A DNA stretch of 37,544 bases, from contig DASWED010000037.1 of the NCBI GenBank assembly GCA_036394995.1, positions 1-37,544 of the forward strand. The letters are read 5' to 3'. Below the pieces are notes generated by a model, which was not told where the DNA came from, did no database searches, and saw only the letters and a list, made by a program, of their open reading frames with translations. The DNA comes from DASWED01 sp036394995. Lineage in GTDB: Bacteria; Actinomycetota; UBA4738; JACQTL01. How positions within the stretch are numbered: the first letter of the stretch is position 1; every line of letters starts with the position of its first letter. A program made the translations under genes and the position numbers. This document shows positions 1 to 7,453 of this stretch, in pieces.

Positions 1-426
1 GTCGAGCGGAAGCGGGGTGCGCGGGATGTCGGCGGGCTCCACGACCGGCTGCCCGGGACAGACCCCGATCGACTGCTCCAGGAGGATCTCCCCGCGCTGC
101 GTGTCCCCGGCCTCGAGGGCCCGGTCGGCCTGGCGCAGCAGGCGCGGGTTCACCCCGGACTGATCCTCGGATTCCAGCGCGTCGTGGACCTTGTCCATGA
201 CGATGTCGAGCGCGTTCGGGTGGGCGGCCAGCAAGGCGATGGCCTCCTGAACGTCGGTGAAGGCCTTGATGTTCTCCTCCCCCTCGTGCGCCAGGGCGGC
301 GGGTGCCGTGGCCAGGAGTGCGATCCCGAGGAACAACAGCACTGACCCCGCCGAGACGATCGTCCGGCCCGCCCGACGGGAGGCGACTCGTCCGAACCGG
401 AGCTTGCCGATGCGTCCGCGGTCCAT
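1..426 (-). CDS. exported protein of unknown function (3' end outside window)
   Basis: The frame is open from an ATG at 426 to the window edge, giving 142 codons with no stop, so the C-terminus is missing. Residues 1-22 are basic (MDRGRIGKLRFGRVASRRAG), followed by a hydrophobic stretch at about 23-42 and an ALA-HE cleavage-like site near residue 46, so I infer a Sec signal peptide. The mature part starts HEGEEN and is mainly acidic and helical, with the segment ALEAGDTQRGEILLEQSIGV near its visible end. I recognise no enzyme motif. It lies 13 bp downstream of another small putative exported gene and may belong to the MacAB-like export cluster. A metal-related role for the HEGEE start would be speculation. 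I am fairly sure it is a real gene and unsure of its role. Confidence 0.7.
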   Translation of the reverse strand, partial: MDRGRIGKLRFGRVASRRAGRTIVSAGSVLLFLGIALLATAPAALAHEGEENIKAFTDVQEAIALLAAHPNALDIVMDKVHDALESEDQSGVNPRLLRQADRALEAGDTQRGEILLEQSIGVCPGQPVVEPADIPRTPLPLD

Positions 427-439
427 GCCGGGCTCGATC

Positions 440-781
440 CTACGCCGACCCGGGGCATCGGACCGGGCTTGCCCGCCGGTTCCGCCGGACGATCCGGTCC
501 GGCAACCCACCCCAGACGGCCGCCCGGTCGGCCGCTCGTGGTTCGAGCGCCGCGGCCCGCCACAGGCGCCGTGGGGGGGCGCCGGCAGGAGCACGCGACG
601 CCAGCTCCCCCGCCCCTTCCAGCGCGACCCAGACGAGACGCGGGGTCGATGACGAGGCCGACCGGACGGGCCCGGCCGACCCGGGACCGTCCAGCTGAGC
701 GGAGGCGCTCGAACCGGACGCCACCACGAGGACCAGGCAGATCGTCGGGGCGGTGGGTCCGCGGGCCATGCGCCGCCTCAT
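440..781 (-). CDS. small putative exported protein, unknown
   Basis: This 113-codon frame starts at an ATG (781) preceded by a GAGG element about 7 nt upstream. An alternative ATG is at 769. The N-terminus has two or three arginines, a hydrophobic core (TICLVLVVASG) and an ASA-QL cleavage-like site, so it looks like a signal peptide. The remaining ~85 residues are Ala/Arg/Pro-rich and low in complexity, and I cannot exclude a frame change in the C-terminal half. The stop is 13 bp before the next gene on the same strand and the start is 87 bp after the permease, which fits an operon tail. No family recognised. This is the weakest coding call in the first 10 kb. Confidence 0.35.
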   Translation of the reverse strand: MRRRMARGPTAPTICLVLVVASGSSASAQLDGPGSAGPVRSASSSTPRLVWVALEGAGELASRAPAGAPPRRLWRAAALEPRAADRAAVWGGLPDRIVRRNRRASPVRCPGSA

Positions 782-868
782 TGCCACGCCTCGCCGCATC
801 TCGGCCTCGAAGGCTCCGGACCTGATGCCGCGTAGCACCGGGCTCCGCCGTGACCGGCGAGATGCTCG

Positions 869-2068
869 TCAGACGGTTCGAAGGGCCTCGGTGGGCGACA
901 TGCGTGACGCGCGAAGCGCCGGGTACAGGCCGGCGAGGACGCCGACCACGAGCGCGGTGGCGATCCCGGCACCCAGATACCCTGCCGGCAGGATCGCCCC
1001 CCAGCCGCGGATGCGTGCGTACGCGACGGTGATGAGGCCGCCCGTCGCGACGCCGGCCACACCGCCGATGATGGCGAGCAGCAGCGATTCGGTCAGGAAC
1101 TGGACGGCGATGTGGCGCCTGGTCGCCCCGAGCGCGCGGCGCAGCCCGATCTCCGAGCGCCGTTCGAGCACCGAGATGACCATGATGTTGGCGATGCCGA
1201 CGGCCCCGACGAGGAGCGCGACGGCGCCGAGACCGAGCAGGAGCTCGGTGAAGGCGCTCGCGGCTGCCGCTCGGGCCTCGATCGCCTCGGTCGGGCGCGA
1301 GGCCTCGACCTGGTCGGGATGCTCCGGGTTGACGGTCGAGGCGAGCAGGCCGAGGACGGCGTCGACCGAGCCGGGTGCGGTGCGAACGAAGATCGTGCTG
1401 GCGACGCCGTCGGAGCCGAGGTACGCCTGGGCCGCCGGGATGCCGATGATCGCCGAACGGTCGAGATCGGGGTTGAGGTCGAGCGTGTGGAGGATCCCGA
1501 TCACCGGGAACCACTGGTTGCCGATCCAGACCCGCGGCTGGCGGGTGAGGTCCCGGATGCCCAGGCGCTCGGCAGCCACGGACCCGAGGACGGTGACCGG
1601 GTACCGGGTGGTCGCGGCGTCCAGGAACCGTCCCTCGGCAACGGTCCCCTTCAGGGTGCCGAGGATCCCGGTATCGACGGCCTTGACCGTGAGGCCACCG
1701 GTCCTGGTCGTGGGGATGTAGCCGGTCCGGTACGCGTTCGCGGCCACGTCCACCTGGGACGAGACCCGTTCCACGCCGTCGAGGCGGCCGGTCATGGCGA
1801 GTGCGGTCTCGGGGAGCTGGGCGTTGCCCAGGCCGAGGCCTTCGCTGGCTTGCACGCGCAGGAGGTTGGTCCCGAGCCGGTCGAGCTGGGCCAGGAGATC
1901 GGACTTGCTCGACTCCGACAGGCCGAGCACGGAGATCATCGCCGCGATCCCGATGAGGATCCCCAACGCGGACAGCAGGGAACGGGTCCGCTTGGTCCGC
2001 AGGCCGATGGTGGACGTGCGGACCGCGTCGGCAGCGTGGAGGCGGCTGGGGGTGAGGTCCCCGATCAC
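869..2068 (-). CDS. MacB/FtsX-type ABC transporter permease
   Basis: A 399-residue permease of the MacB/LolC/FtsX superfamily. An N-terminal helix at about 30-52 (LLSALGILIGIAAMISVLGL) precedes a large extracytoplasmic MacB_PCD-like domain (about 53-270). Three C-terminal helices follow, with the conserved linker LERRSEIGLRRALGATRR and the terminal motif PALRASRMSPTEALRTV. The ATG overlaps the stop of the upstream ATPase by 4 nt (ATGA), so the two are translationally coupled. With the ATPase, adaptor and lipoprotein upstream it forms a MacAB-like mechanotransmission exporter. No outer-membrane TolC gene is seen, consistent with an actinobacterial envelope. The substrate is unknown; peptides, lipids or antimicrobials are typical for the family. 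Confidence 0.93.
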   Translation of the reverse strand: MIGDLTPSRLHAADAVRTSTIGLRTKRTRSLLSALGILIGIAAMISVLGLSESSKSDLLAQLDRLGTNLLRVQASEGLGLGNAQLPETALAMTGRLDGVERVSSQVDVAANAYRTGYIPTTRTGGLTVKAVDTGILGTLKGTVAEGRFLDAATTRYPVTVLGSVAAERLGIRDLTRQPRVWIGNQWFPVIGILHTLDLNPDLDRSAIIGIPAAQAYLGSDGVASTIFVRTAPGSVDAVLGLLASTVNPEHPDQVEASRPTEAIEARAAAASAFTELLLGLGAVALLVGAVGIANIMVISVLERRSEIGLRRALGATRRHIAVQFLTESLLLAIIGGVAGVATGGLITVAYARIRGWGAILPAGYLGAGIATALVVGVLAGLYPALRASRMSPTEALRTV

Positions 2069-2868
2069 GGCTCCCCTCCCTCGGCGGCACCAGGGTGCAG
2101 GGGACGGGACGCGTCGGGCGCGTCGGGCCGGACTGCCGCCGTGGCGTCGCCCTCGATGCCGCCGTCGCGGATGCCGATGCGTCGCGGGAACCGATCGGCC
2201 ACCTCGGGGTTGTGGGTGATCACCACGATCGTGATCCCATCCCGGTTCATGTCCTCGAGCAGCCCGACGATCTCCTCGCTCGAGCGGCTGTCCAGGTTGC
2301 CGGTGGGCTCGTCCGCGAGCACGATCGCGGGCCGACCGACGATGGCCCGGGCGACCGCGACGCGCTGCCGCTCTCCGCCCGAGAGCTTGGTGGCCGGATG
2401 GCCGATCCGGTGCCCGAGTCCCACGCGCTCGAGCGCGTCGCGCGCGAGCAGACGGCGGTCGCGGGCGGGGATGCCCGTGTACAGCAGGCCGTCGGCCACG
2501 TTGTCGAGGGCCGTCTCGGCCTCGAGGAGGAAGAACTCCTGGAAGACGAACCCGATGCTCCTGGCGCGCAGCGCGGACAACTCGGCGTCGGAGAGCGTCG
2601 CCACGTCGCGCCCGGCGATGCGCACCTGGCCGGAGGTGGCCCGGTCGAGCGTCCCCATGATGTGCAGCAGGGTCGACTTCCCCGATCCCGACGGCCCCAC
2701 GATCGCCGCCAGCTCCCCATCGGCGATGTGCAGGCTCACGCCGTGCAGGGCCCGCACCGGCGGGGGGCCGGCGTAGTCCCTGACAACGTCGCGAAGCGCG
2801 ATGACCCCGCCGGTGCCGGGCGTTTCGGTCGGCGGCTCTTCGGGCCGGCCGCGGGCGAAGAGGCTCAC
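2065..2868 (-). CDS. MacB/LolD-type ABC transporter ATPase
   Basis: A 267-residue nucleotide-binding protein. Walker A GPSGSGKST is at about 58-66, followed by the Q-loop (FVFQEFFLLE), signature LSGGERQRVAVARAI, Walker B IVLADEPTGNLD and H-loop VVITHNPEVAD. The FLLEAETALDNV segment and the DEPTGNLDS box are typical of the MacB/LolD subfamily that works with FtsX-type permeases. I chose the GTG at 2868 because it overlaps the adaptor's TGA in a GTGA arrangement; the reading frame stays open far upstream but that part is non-coding shadow. Its own stop overlaps the permease ATG. It energises the exporter from the cytoplasm. The C-terminal ~30 residues are Ala/Pro-rich and outside the conserved fold. 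Confidence 0.94.
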   Translation of the reverse strand: MSLFARGRPEEPPTETPGTGGVIALRDVVRDYAGPPPVRALHGVSLHIADGELAAIVGPSGSGKSTLLHIMGTLDRATSGQVRIAGRDVATLSDAELSALRARSIGFVFQEFFLLEAETALDNVADGLLYTGIPARDRRLLARDALERVGLGHRIGHPATKLSGGERQRVAVARAIVGRPAIVLADEPTGNLDSRSSEEIVGLLEDMNRDGITIVVITHNPEVADRFPRRIGIRDGGIEGDATAAVRPDAPDASRPLHPGAAEGGEP

Positions 2869-3956
2869 GCTCCGGCCTCTGCCACGACGACGCGGTCGCC
2901 CGGTTCGAGCCCCGTCGCCATGATCTCGACCAGGCCCGTGATCCCGTCGAAGAGGCCGGGCGTGACCGTCACCGCCCGGATGCGGTCCCCGCGGTCGACC
3001 TCGACCACGTAGCCGCCGGGAACCGCCAGGAGCGCGGTCACCGGGACCGCGAGCGCGTCTTCGCTGGTGTCGGTGACCACGCTGACCGTCGCCGAGGAGC
3101 CGGCGAGCCCGGCGGCGTCCGCGGGACGCTCGAGCGACACGGTCGCGGGAATCGCTTCTGTCTCGCCGGGCTGGGGCCCGCCGAAGGTGGCCCCCTCCTG
3201 TCCCACCGAGACCACGGTCCCGGGGGTCTCCGTGCCGCCGGCGAGCCGGACGATCACCCGATCTCCGACCGAGACCAGCGAGAGCTGCGTGGGCTCGAGG
3301 TCGACCGTCACCACCGGAGCGATCGGTCCGACCGCGAGCACCCGGGTTCCGGAGCTCACGGCGTCCCCCGGCGTCAGCAGGTCCTGATCGATCCGCACGG
3401 CGCTCGGGAGGAACACCACCTCGCCGAGGTCCACGACGCCGTCGGCCCTGGTGCCGATATCGCGCTGCCACCGCCGGACCGCCGCGCCCGTCGCGGACGT
3501 GAAGGTGTCGTCGACGGTGAGACCGCCGTAGCCCAGCGACTCGAGATTGCGTTCGAGCTGGCTGACGTCGGTCCCGACCACGCCCACTCGGAGGGTTCGC
3601 CAGGCGGGCGTCGGTCCCAGCAGCAGGGCGACCGGTCGCTCGTCGACGGAAAACAGCATCCCACCTGGTCGGACCGTCGTTCCCTGGGCCGCCAGGCCGG
3701 TCAGCGTCGCGCCGCCCTCGGGTTCGGAGAGTCGGCAGGCGATCGTGCGATCGGCCACGTGGCCGAGCCCGCCGGTGAGGTCGGTTCTCGCCTGGACGTC
3801 GGTTCGCACGACCTTCCCGAACGTCGCCGGGGTGGCGCCGGTGCCGCCCGCCCCGTCCGTGGAGCGCGGGGCGAGGAGCCATCCGCCGCCCGCGCCGACC
3901 AGCAAGGCCGCCACGATCAGCGCCCAACGCCTCCTCCGCCGGCGGCGAACGGCCAT
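2865..3956 (-). CDS. HlyD/MacA-like adaptor with peptidoglycan-binding insert
   Basis: A 363-residue membrane-anchored adaptor. A polyarginine N-terminus is followed by one helix (about 12-28, ALIVAALLVGAGGGWLLAP). A barrel-sandwich/lipoyl-like region follows, then a PG_binding_1-like insert (segments LERNLESLGYGG and AAVRRWQRDIGTRADGVVD). The C-terminal beta-barrel half contains TPGDAVSSGTRVLAVGPI and ends in GLEPGDRVVVAEAGA. Adaptors with this insert are common beside MacB-type pairs in Gram-positive actinobacteria; I infer that it links the pump to the cell wall. The ATG at 3956 is 2 bp after the stop of the lipoprotein, and the stop overlaps the ATPase start. Function by family is firm; substrate unknown. 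Confidence 0.9.
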   Translation of the reverse strand: MAVRRRRRRRWALIVAALLVGAGGGWLLAPRSTDGAGGTGATPATFGKVVRTDVQARTDLTGGLGHVADRTIACRLSEPEGGATLTGLAAQGTTVRPGGMLFSVDERPVALLLGPTPAWRTLRVGVVGTDVSQLERNLESLGYGGLTVDDTFTSATGAAVRRWQRDIGTRADGVVDLGEVVFLPSAVRIDQDLLTPGDAVSSGTRVLAVGPIAPVVTVDLEPTQLSLVSVGDRVIVRLAGGTETPGTVVSVGQEGATFGGPQPGETEAIPATVSLERPADAAGLAGSSATVSVVTDTSEDALAVPVTALLAVPGGYVVEVDRGDRIRAVTVTPGLFDGITGLVEIMATGLEPGDRVVVAEAGA

Positions 3957-3958
3957 CG

Positions 3959-4573
3959 CTAGTGACCCCCAGCGTGACCGATGCCCCCCGAGCCGAAGAC
4001 ACGTCGCTCGCACGCCTGCAGCGCCTTCTGCACGGCTGGATCCGAGCGGTTGATCGCGTCCAGGAACTCGGCCCCGGGGTCGTGGCCGCCCCCGCTGAAG
4101 TCGGGATCGGGGACGTCGATCCCGCGATCGCGCATGCATTGGGCCAGGCGCAGGAACTGGTCCTGGGTCTTGGTGACGTCGCCGTGGCTGAACCTCTGGG
4201 TGACCCCCCGAAGGTACGTGTCGCACTTGGCCCGGGCCTCCGCGAAGGCATCGTGTGCCCCGGAGCCGTGCCCGCCCGGCGGCTGTTGGACCCGGACGTT
4301 CCCGTCGGAGTCCACGATCGGATCGGGCATGTCGGTGATGCCCTGCTCGCGCATGCACTGGGAGAACGCGAGGAGCGCCGCCTCCACCGTCGCGCTCGGG
4401 GCTGGGGCGTCGGCGCCGCCGCTGGAGCCGCATGCGGCCGCGACGATGCCGGCGGCGGCAATCACCGCCAGCAGCCGCAGGCGCAGGCCGAAGCGCGATG
4501 GAGATCCAACCGCATCGTCGTCGGGAGCACGAACGGGCCCCCGTGCTCCGCCGTCCCTCGGTGTCGCCGTCAT
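3959..4573 (-). CDS. lipoprotein with duplicated QCMR motif, export cluster
   Basis: A 204-residue predicted lipoprotein. The ATG at 4573 is chosen because a strong GAGGAGG ribosome site lies 8 nt upstream; a longer start at 4597 is less likely. A hydrophobic segment ends in a lipobox-like VAAACGSS, so the Cys should be lipidated. The mature protein holds two copies of a similar unit, SQCMREQGITDMPDP and AQCMRDRGIDVPDP, about 65 residues apart, suggesting an internal duplication with paired cysteines. A further Cys sits in AKCDTYLRGV and another in ACERRVFG. Proteins of this kind recur beside HlyD/MacB genes in actinobacteria, but no biochemical role is known to me. First gene of the minus-strand operon, divergent from the two-component genes. 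Confidence 0.85.
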   Translation of the reverse strand: MTATPRDGGARGPVRAPDDDAVGSPSRFGLRLRLLAVIAAAGIVAAACGSSGGADAPAPSATVEAALLAFSQCMREQGITDMPDPIVDSDGNVRVQQPPGGHGSGAHDAFAEARAKCDTYLRGVTQRFSHGDVTKTQDQFLRLAQCMRDRGIDVPDPDFSGGGHDPGAEFLDAINRSDPAVQKALQACERRVFGSGGIGHAGGH

Positions 4574-4640
4574 CGATGTCGCCTCCTCGATCGCCACGTG
4601 ACGGCCCTATCCGACACCTCGGGGCGTTCGACCGGCGTGA

Positions 4641-4672
4641 GGGCTGTCCTCACAGCCCCCTAACGCCCTGAC
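4641..4672. promoter_or_regulatory. divergent control region: inverted and direct repeats
   Basis: In the 115-bp gap between the lipoprotein and the response regulator there is a perfect 7-bp inverted repeat with a 4-nt loop (4641-4647 and 4652-4658, GGGCTGT/ACAGCCC). Overlapping it are three CCTNAC units (4648-4653, 4659-4664, 4667-4672); the first two are 11 bp apart. OmpR-family regulators usually bind 11-bp-spaced direct repeats, so I infer an operator for the adjacent regulator controlling both the export operon and itself. Confidence 0.45.
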
Positions 4673-4675
4673 CAG

Positions 4676-4692
4676 GCATGATGGGATCATGC
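4676..4692 (+). promoter_or_regulatory. palindrome spanning -10-like box and start codon
   Basis: A perfect 7-bp inverted repeat with 3-nt spacer (GCATGAT GGG ATCATGC) covers the start codon of the response regulator at 4689. Its left arm contains CATGAT (4677-4682), a -10-like hexamer exactly 6 nt before the ATG, and no Shine-Dalgarno sequence is evident. This would fit a leaderless transcript. No convincing -35 was found. Confidence 0.4.
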
Positions 4693-5345
4693 GTGTCTTG
4701 GTGGTCGAGGACGAGCGGCTGCTCGCGGACACCATCGCCGATGGGCTGCGCCGGCAGGCCTTGGCCGTGGACGTCGCCTACGACGGTGAGGCCGCGCTGG
4801 AGCGGCTCGCCGTCAACGACTACGACGTGGTGGTCCTCGACCGCGACCTCCCCATCGTCTCGGGCGATGAGGTGTGCACGTCCGTGGTCGACTCGGGCGC
4901 CGATACCCGGATCTTGATGCTCACGGCCGCCACCGCGGTCCCCCAGCGGGTGGCCGGACTCGGGTTGGGCGCGGACGACTACCTGACGAAGCCGTTCGCC
5001 TTCGCCGAGCTGGCCGCCCGGATCCTGGCCTTGGGCAGACGGGCCCGACCCGCCGCCCCTCCGGTCCTGGAACGCGCCGGCATCCGCCTGGACCAGCATC
5101 GCCGAACGGTCACCCGCGACGGCCTCCCCGTCGAGTTGTCCCGCAAGGAGTTCGCCGTCCTCGCCGAGCTCCTGCGGGCCGAGGGCGGCGTGGTCTCGGC
5201 GGAGCAGCTGCTGGAGAAGGCGTGGGACGAGCACATCGACCCGTTCACCGCCGTGGTCCGGTTCACCATCATGATGGTGCGCCGGAAGCTGGGCGATCCT
5301 CCGGTCATCGACACGGTGCCCGGTACGGGGTACCGCATCTCATGA
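4689..5345 (+). CDS. OmpR/PhoB-family response regulator
   Basis: A 218-residue two-component regulator. The receiver domain has the acidic pair E7/D8, phospho-acceptor D51 (VVVLDRDLP), T79 and K101 (YLTKPF). A winged-helix DNA-binding domain occupies about 125-218, with SRKEFAVLAELLRAEGGVV and the C-terminal VIDTVPGTGYRIS that is diagnostic of the OmpR class. The stop overlaps the kinase ATG (ATGA). It is divergent from the MacAB-like operon, so it most likely senses envelope stress or a drug/peptide through its kinase and controls the exporter; this target assignment is inferred from position and the repeats in the shared gap. Confidence 0.95.
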   Translation: MRVLVVEDERLLADTIADGLRRQALAVDVAYDGEAALERLAVNDYDVVVLDRDLPIVSGDEVCTSVVDSGADTRILMLTAATAVPQRVAGLGLGADDYLTKPFAFAELAARILALGRRARPAAPPVLERAGIRLDQHRRTVTRDGLPVELSRKEFAVLAELLRAEGGVVSAEQLLEKAWDEHIDPFTAVVRFTIMMVRRKLGDPPVIDTVPGTGYRIS

Positions 5346-6553
5346 CCGACCCGCACCGCCGATGGCGTTCCACGATCCGGGTCCGCCTCTCGCTGCTCTA
5401 CGCGGGGGCGTTCTTCCTGGCGGGGGCGGCGCTGGTCGGTCTCATGTACTTCTTCATGGGACAGGCCCTCGATCGTCAGGTCACGGCGCGGGTCGGGATC
5501 ATCCAGCACCTCCCGGAGTCGAACCCCACCGAACCGGGCTCGCTCCGGAGTGCCCATCAGCAAGCACGGGAGCTGCGCGCCCAGTTCGAACGGGACCGGG
5601 AGGGCACCCTGAACTCCATGCTCGTCACGTCGCTCGTCGCGCTCGGTGTGGTCGGTGTCGCCGCCGGAGGGCTCGGATGGCTGGTCGCCGGGCGGGCGTT
5701 GCGTCCCCTGCAACAGATCACGGCGACGGCCCGACGGGTCGCCGACCGGAGCCTCCACGAACGCATCTCCCTCGATGGGCCGGACGACGAGATCAAGGAC
5801 CTCGCCGACACCTTCGACGCCATGCTCGAGCGGCTGGATCGCTCCTTCGACAGCCAGCGGCGATTCGTTGCCAACGCCTCCCACGAGCTCCGCACGCCGC
5901 TCACGATCAACCGCACCCTCGTCGAGGTCGCGCTCGACAACCCCCGGGCGGACGAGACGGTCCGCCAGCTCGGCGCGAACCTGCTCGCCGTCAACGAGCG
6001 CCACGAACGGCTGATCGACGGCCTGCTCACCCTGGCCAGCAGCGAGCAGGGCATCACCGATCCCACCCCCGTGGACCTCTCCGACGTCGCAGGCCACATC
6101 GTCGCGGAATCCGAAGACGCCGCCCGTGCAGCCGGCATCCACGTCCGGACCGATCTCCGACCGGCTTCCGTGACCGGCGACCCGGTGCTGCTGGAGCGAC
6201 TCGTCCAGAACCTGCTGGACAACGCCATCCGCTACAACCTGCCCGGAGAGGGCGAGATCACGGTCGCCACGAACGCGCTCGCGGAGAGCGTTCACCTCAC
6301 CGTGGAGAACACCGGGCCGCTCGTGCCGTCCTACGAGATCCCGAGCCTGTTCGAACCCTTCCGCCGGATCCCGACAACGGAACGACTCGCCGACTCGACC
6401 GCATCGGTCAACCGTGGGGCCGGCCTCGGGCTGTCCATCGTGCGCTCCGTCGCGCACGCTCACGGTGGAGACGTCGACGCCTCCCCCAGGGAAGGCGGAG
6501 GCCTCACGGTCCGGGTGCGGCTGCCGGCGTTGCCGGAACGATCCACCGGATAG
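5342..6553 (+). CDS. sensor histidine kinase, HAMP type
   Basis: A 403-residue membrane kinase. Helix one is at about 16-40 and helix two at about 93-116, bracketing a short (~50 residue) extracytoplasmic sensor loop. A HAMP segment (ALRPLQQITATARRVADRS) follows, then the DHp helix with H181 in NASHELRTPL. The ATPase domain has the N box NLLDNAIRYN and the G box GAGLGLSIV. The short sensor loop resembles intramembrane-sensing kinases that watch ABC exporters, an inference only. ATG overlaps the regulator stop. The gene ends 18 bp before the convergent TetR gene, with no obvious strong terminator hairpin between them. Confidence 0.95.
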   Translation: MTDPHRRWRSTIRVRLSLLYAGAFFLAGAALVGLMYFFMGQALDRQVTARVGIIQHLPESNPTEPGSLRSAHQQARELRAQFERDREGTLNSMLVTSLVALGVVGVAAGGLGWLVAGRALRPLQQITATARRVADRSLHERISLDGPDDEIKDLADTFDAMLERLDRSFDSQRRFVANASHELRTPLTINRTLVEVALDNPRADETVRQLGANLLAVNERHERLIDGLLTLASSEQGITDPTPVDLSDVAGHIVAESEDAARAAGIHVRTDLRPASVTGDPVLLERLVQNLLDNAIRYNLPGEGEITVATNALAESVHLTVENTGPLVPSYEIPSLFEPFRRIPTTERLADSTASVNRGAGLGLSIVRSVAHAHGGDVDASPREGGGLTVRVRLPALPERSTG

Positions 6554-6571
6554 GGGTCACCCCAGCGTGAA

Positions 6572-7150
6572 TCAGCGTGGTGGCCGCAACCCCGCCATGG
6601 TCAGAGACACCAGGCGACGAACCGCGGCCTTCGAACGGTGGGGGGTCGCTGCCCCCAGGGCGTGCATGCAATAGCTGGCGAGCTCGTCGGGCGGCACGTC
6701 GTTCCGGACCTCACCTGCTTTCGCGGCCGCTGCCACCAGGTCCCGGATCAGCCGGTGGACCTCCCCTTCGGCTCGAGCGACCCGCTCGTCTCGGTGCAGC
6801 ACCGCTGCGAACCCCGCGTCCTGGTGCCCCCGGGAATGCCGGGACAGGAGCGCGTATGCCTCGAGCACGGCCTCGAGTCGCTCCCCGAAACCAGCCGCCT
6901 GGTCCCGGACCTCGGCGAGATACGCGAGGTGCGCGCTGATCTGACGATCGTGCCAGGCGAGCAGGATCGATTCGACGTCCGGGAAGTACTTGTACAGCGT
7001 TGCCCGGCCGATGCCGGTCTCCTCGGCGATCTGCGACATCGTCACGGACAGCACGCCGTGTTCGGCCACGAGCGCCGCCGTGGTGTCCAGGATCGCGTCA
7101 CGGACCTCCCGGCGGTGCGTCTCGATGGTCTCGGTCCACAGCTTCGGCAT
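6572..7150 (-). CDS. TetR/AcrR-family transcriptional repressor
   Basis: A 192-residue TetR-type protein. The N-terminal helix-turn-helix lies at about 37-56, with SQIAEETGIGRATLYKYFPD, the family signature. The C-terminal part is helical and ligand-binding-like, Ala/His-rich. The ATG at 7150 (MPKLWTET) is chosen because a -10-like TATACT ends 6 nt upstream; frames extending further upstream would run through the promoter. It is divergent from a transporter operon whose promoter carries a 13-bp palindrome between -35 and -10, so it very likely represses that operon. The ligand is unknown. Confidence 0.93.
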   Translation of the reverse strand: MPKLWTETIETHRREVRDAILDTTAALVAEHGVLSVTMSQIAEETGIGRATLYKYFPDVESILLAWHDRQISAHLAYLAEVRDQAAGFGERLEAVLEAYALLSRHSRGHQDAGFAAVLHRDERVARAEGEVHRLIRDLVAAAAKAGEVRNDVPPDELASYCMHALGAATPHRSKAAVRRLVSLTMAGLRPPR

Positions 7151-7156
7151 CGCACA

Positions 7157-7162
7157 AGTATA
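7157..7162 (-). promoter_or_regulatory. -10 box of tetR, leaderless arrangement
   Basis: TATACT on the minus strand ends 6 nt before the TetR ATG, so transcription is predicted to start at or within 1-2 nt of the A of the start codon. There is no Shine-Dalgarno sequence. The -35 region is not recognisable. Confidence 0.55.
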
Positions 7163-7190
7163 CGGGACGCCGTGCTGCGAACGCCACGGT

Positions 7191-7220
7191 TTGACGGTAG
7201 ACACTGTGTCTCGATAAACT
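7191..7220 (+). promoter_or_regulatory. promoter with embedded 13-bp palindromic operator
   Basis: TTGACG (7191-7196) and TAAACT (7215-7220) are separated by 18 bp and form a sigma-70-like promoter for the transporter operon. A perfect palindrome AGACACTGTGTCT (7199-7211) lies in the spacer. A repressor bound here would block RNA polymerase; the divergent TetR protein is the natural candidate. Confidence 0.65.
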
Positions 7221-7266
7221 CATCGGGAGTTCTGGTCCCGATACCCGACGAGCCGTGGAGACCGAC

Positions 7267-7443
7267 ATGGCAGACCCGCCCCGCTCCCCCGAGTCCGAGA
7301 GCGGCGTGCCTCCGGATCGTGATGGTGCGGCCCGGAACCGGCCGCGCCGGGCCCTCGTGCTCGCGGTTGTCGCGGCCGTCGCCCTGATCGCGCTGCTGAT
7401 CTTCCTGCACTTGAGCGGCGCGGTCGGGCCCGGTGCCCATTAG
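7267..7443 (+). CDS. 58-residue single-helix membrane peptide
   Basis: A small ORF starting at ATG 7267 with GGAG 6 nt upstream; an in-frame GTG at 7255 is possible but has no comparable site. Residues 1-28 are hydrophilic, Pro/Arg-rich and disordered-looking. Residues 29-49 form one hydrophobic helix (ALVLAVVAAVALIALLIFLHL), and a short Gly-rich tail follows. The arginines before the helix predict the N-terminus inside. It is the first gene of the TetR-controlled operon, and the AGGAGG site of the ABC ATPase overlaps its stop. No family recognised; a small accessory subunit of the transporter is an inference from position. Confidence 0.7.
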   Translation: MADPPRSPESESGVPPDRDGAARNRPRRALVLAVVAAVALIALLIFLHLSGAVGPGAH

Positions 7444-7453
7444 GAGGGACGCG

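Noticed and set aside
1112..2776. A long plus-strand frame over the MacB permease and ATPase
   Set aside because: Both minus-strand genes show all family motifs and overlap by ATGA; the plus frame has none.
6554..6571. Bidirectional terminator between kinase and TetR gene
   Set aside because: The GGGGTCACCCC sequence has only a 1-nt loop and no U-tract; not a convincing terminator.
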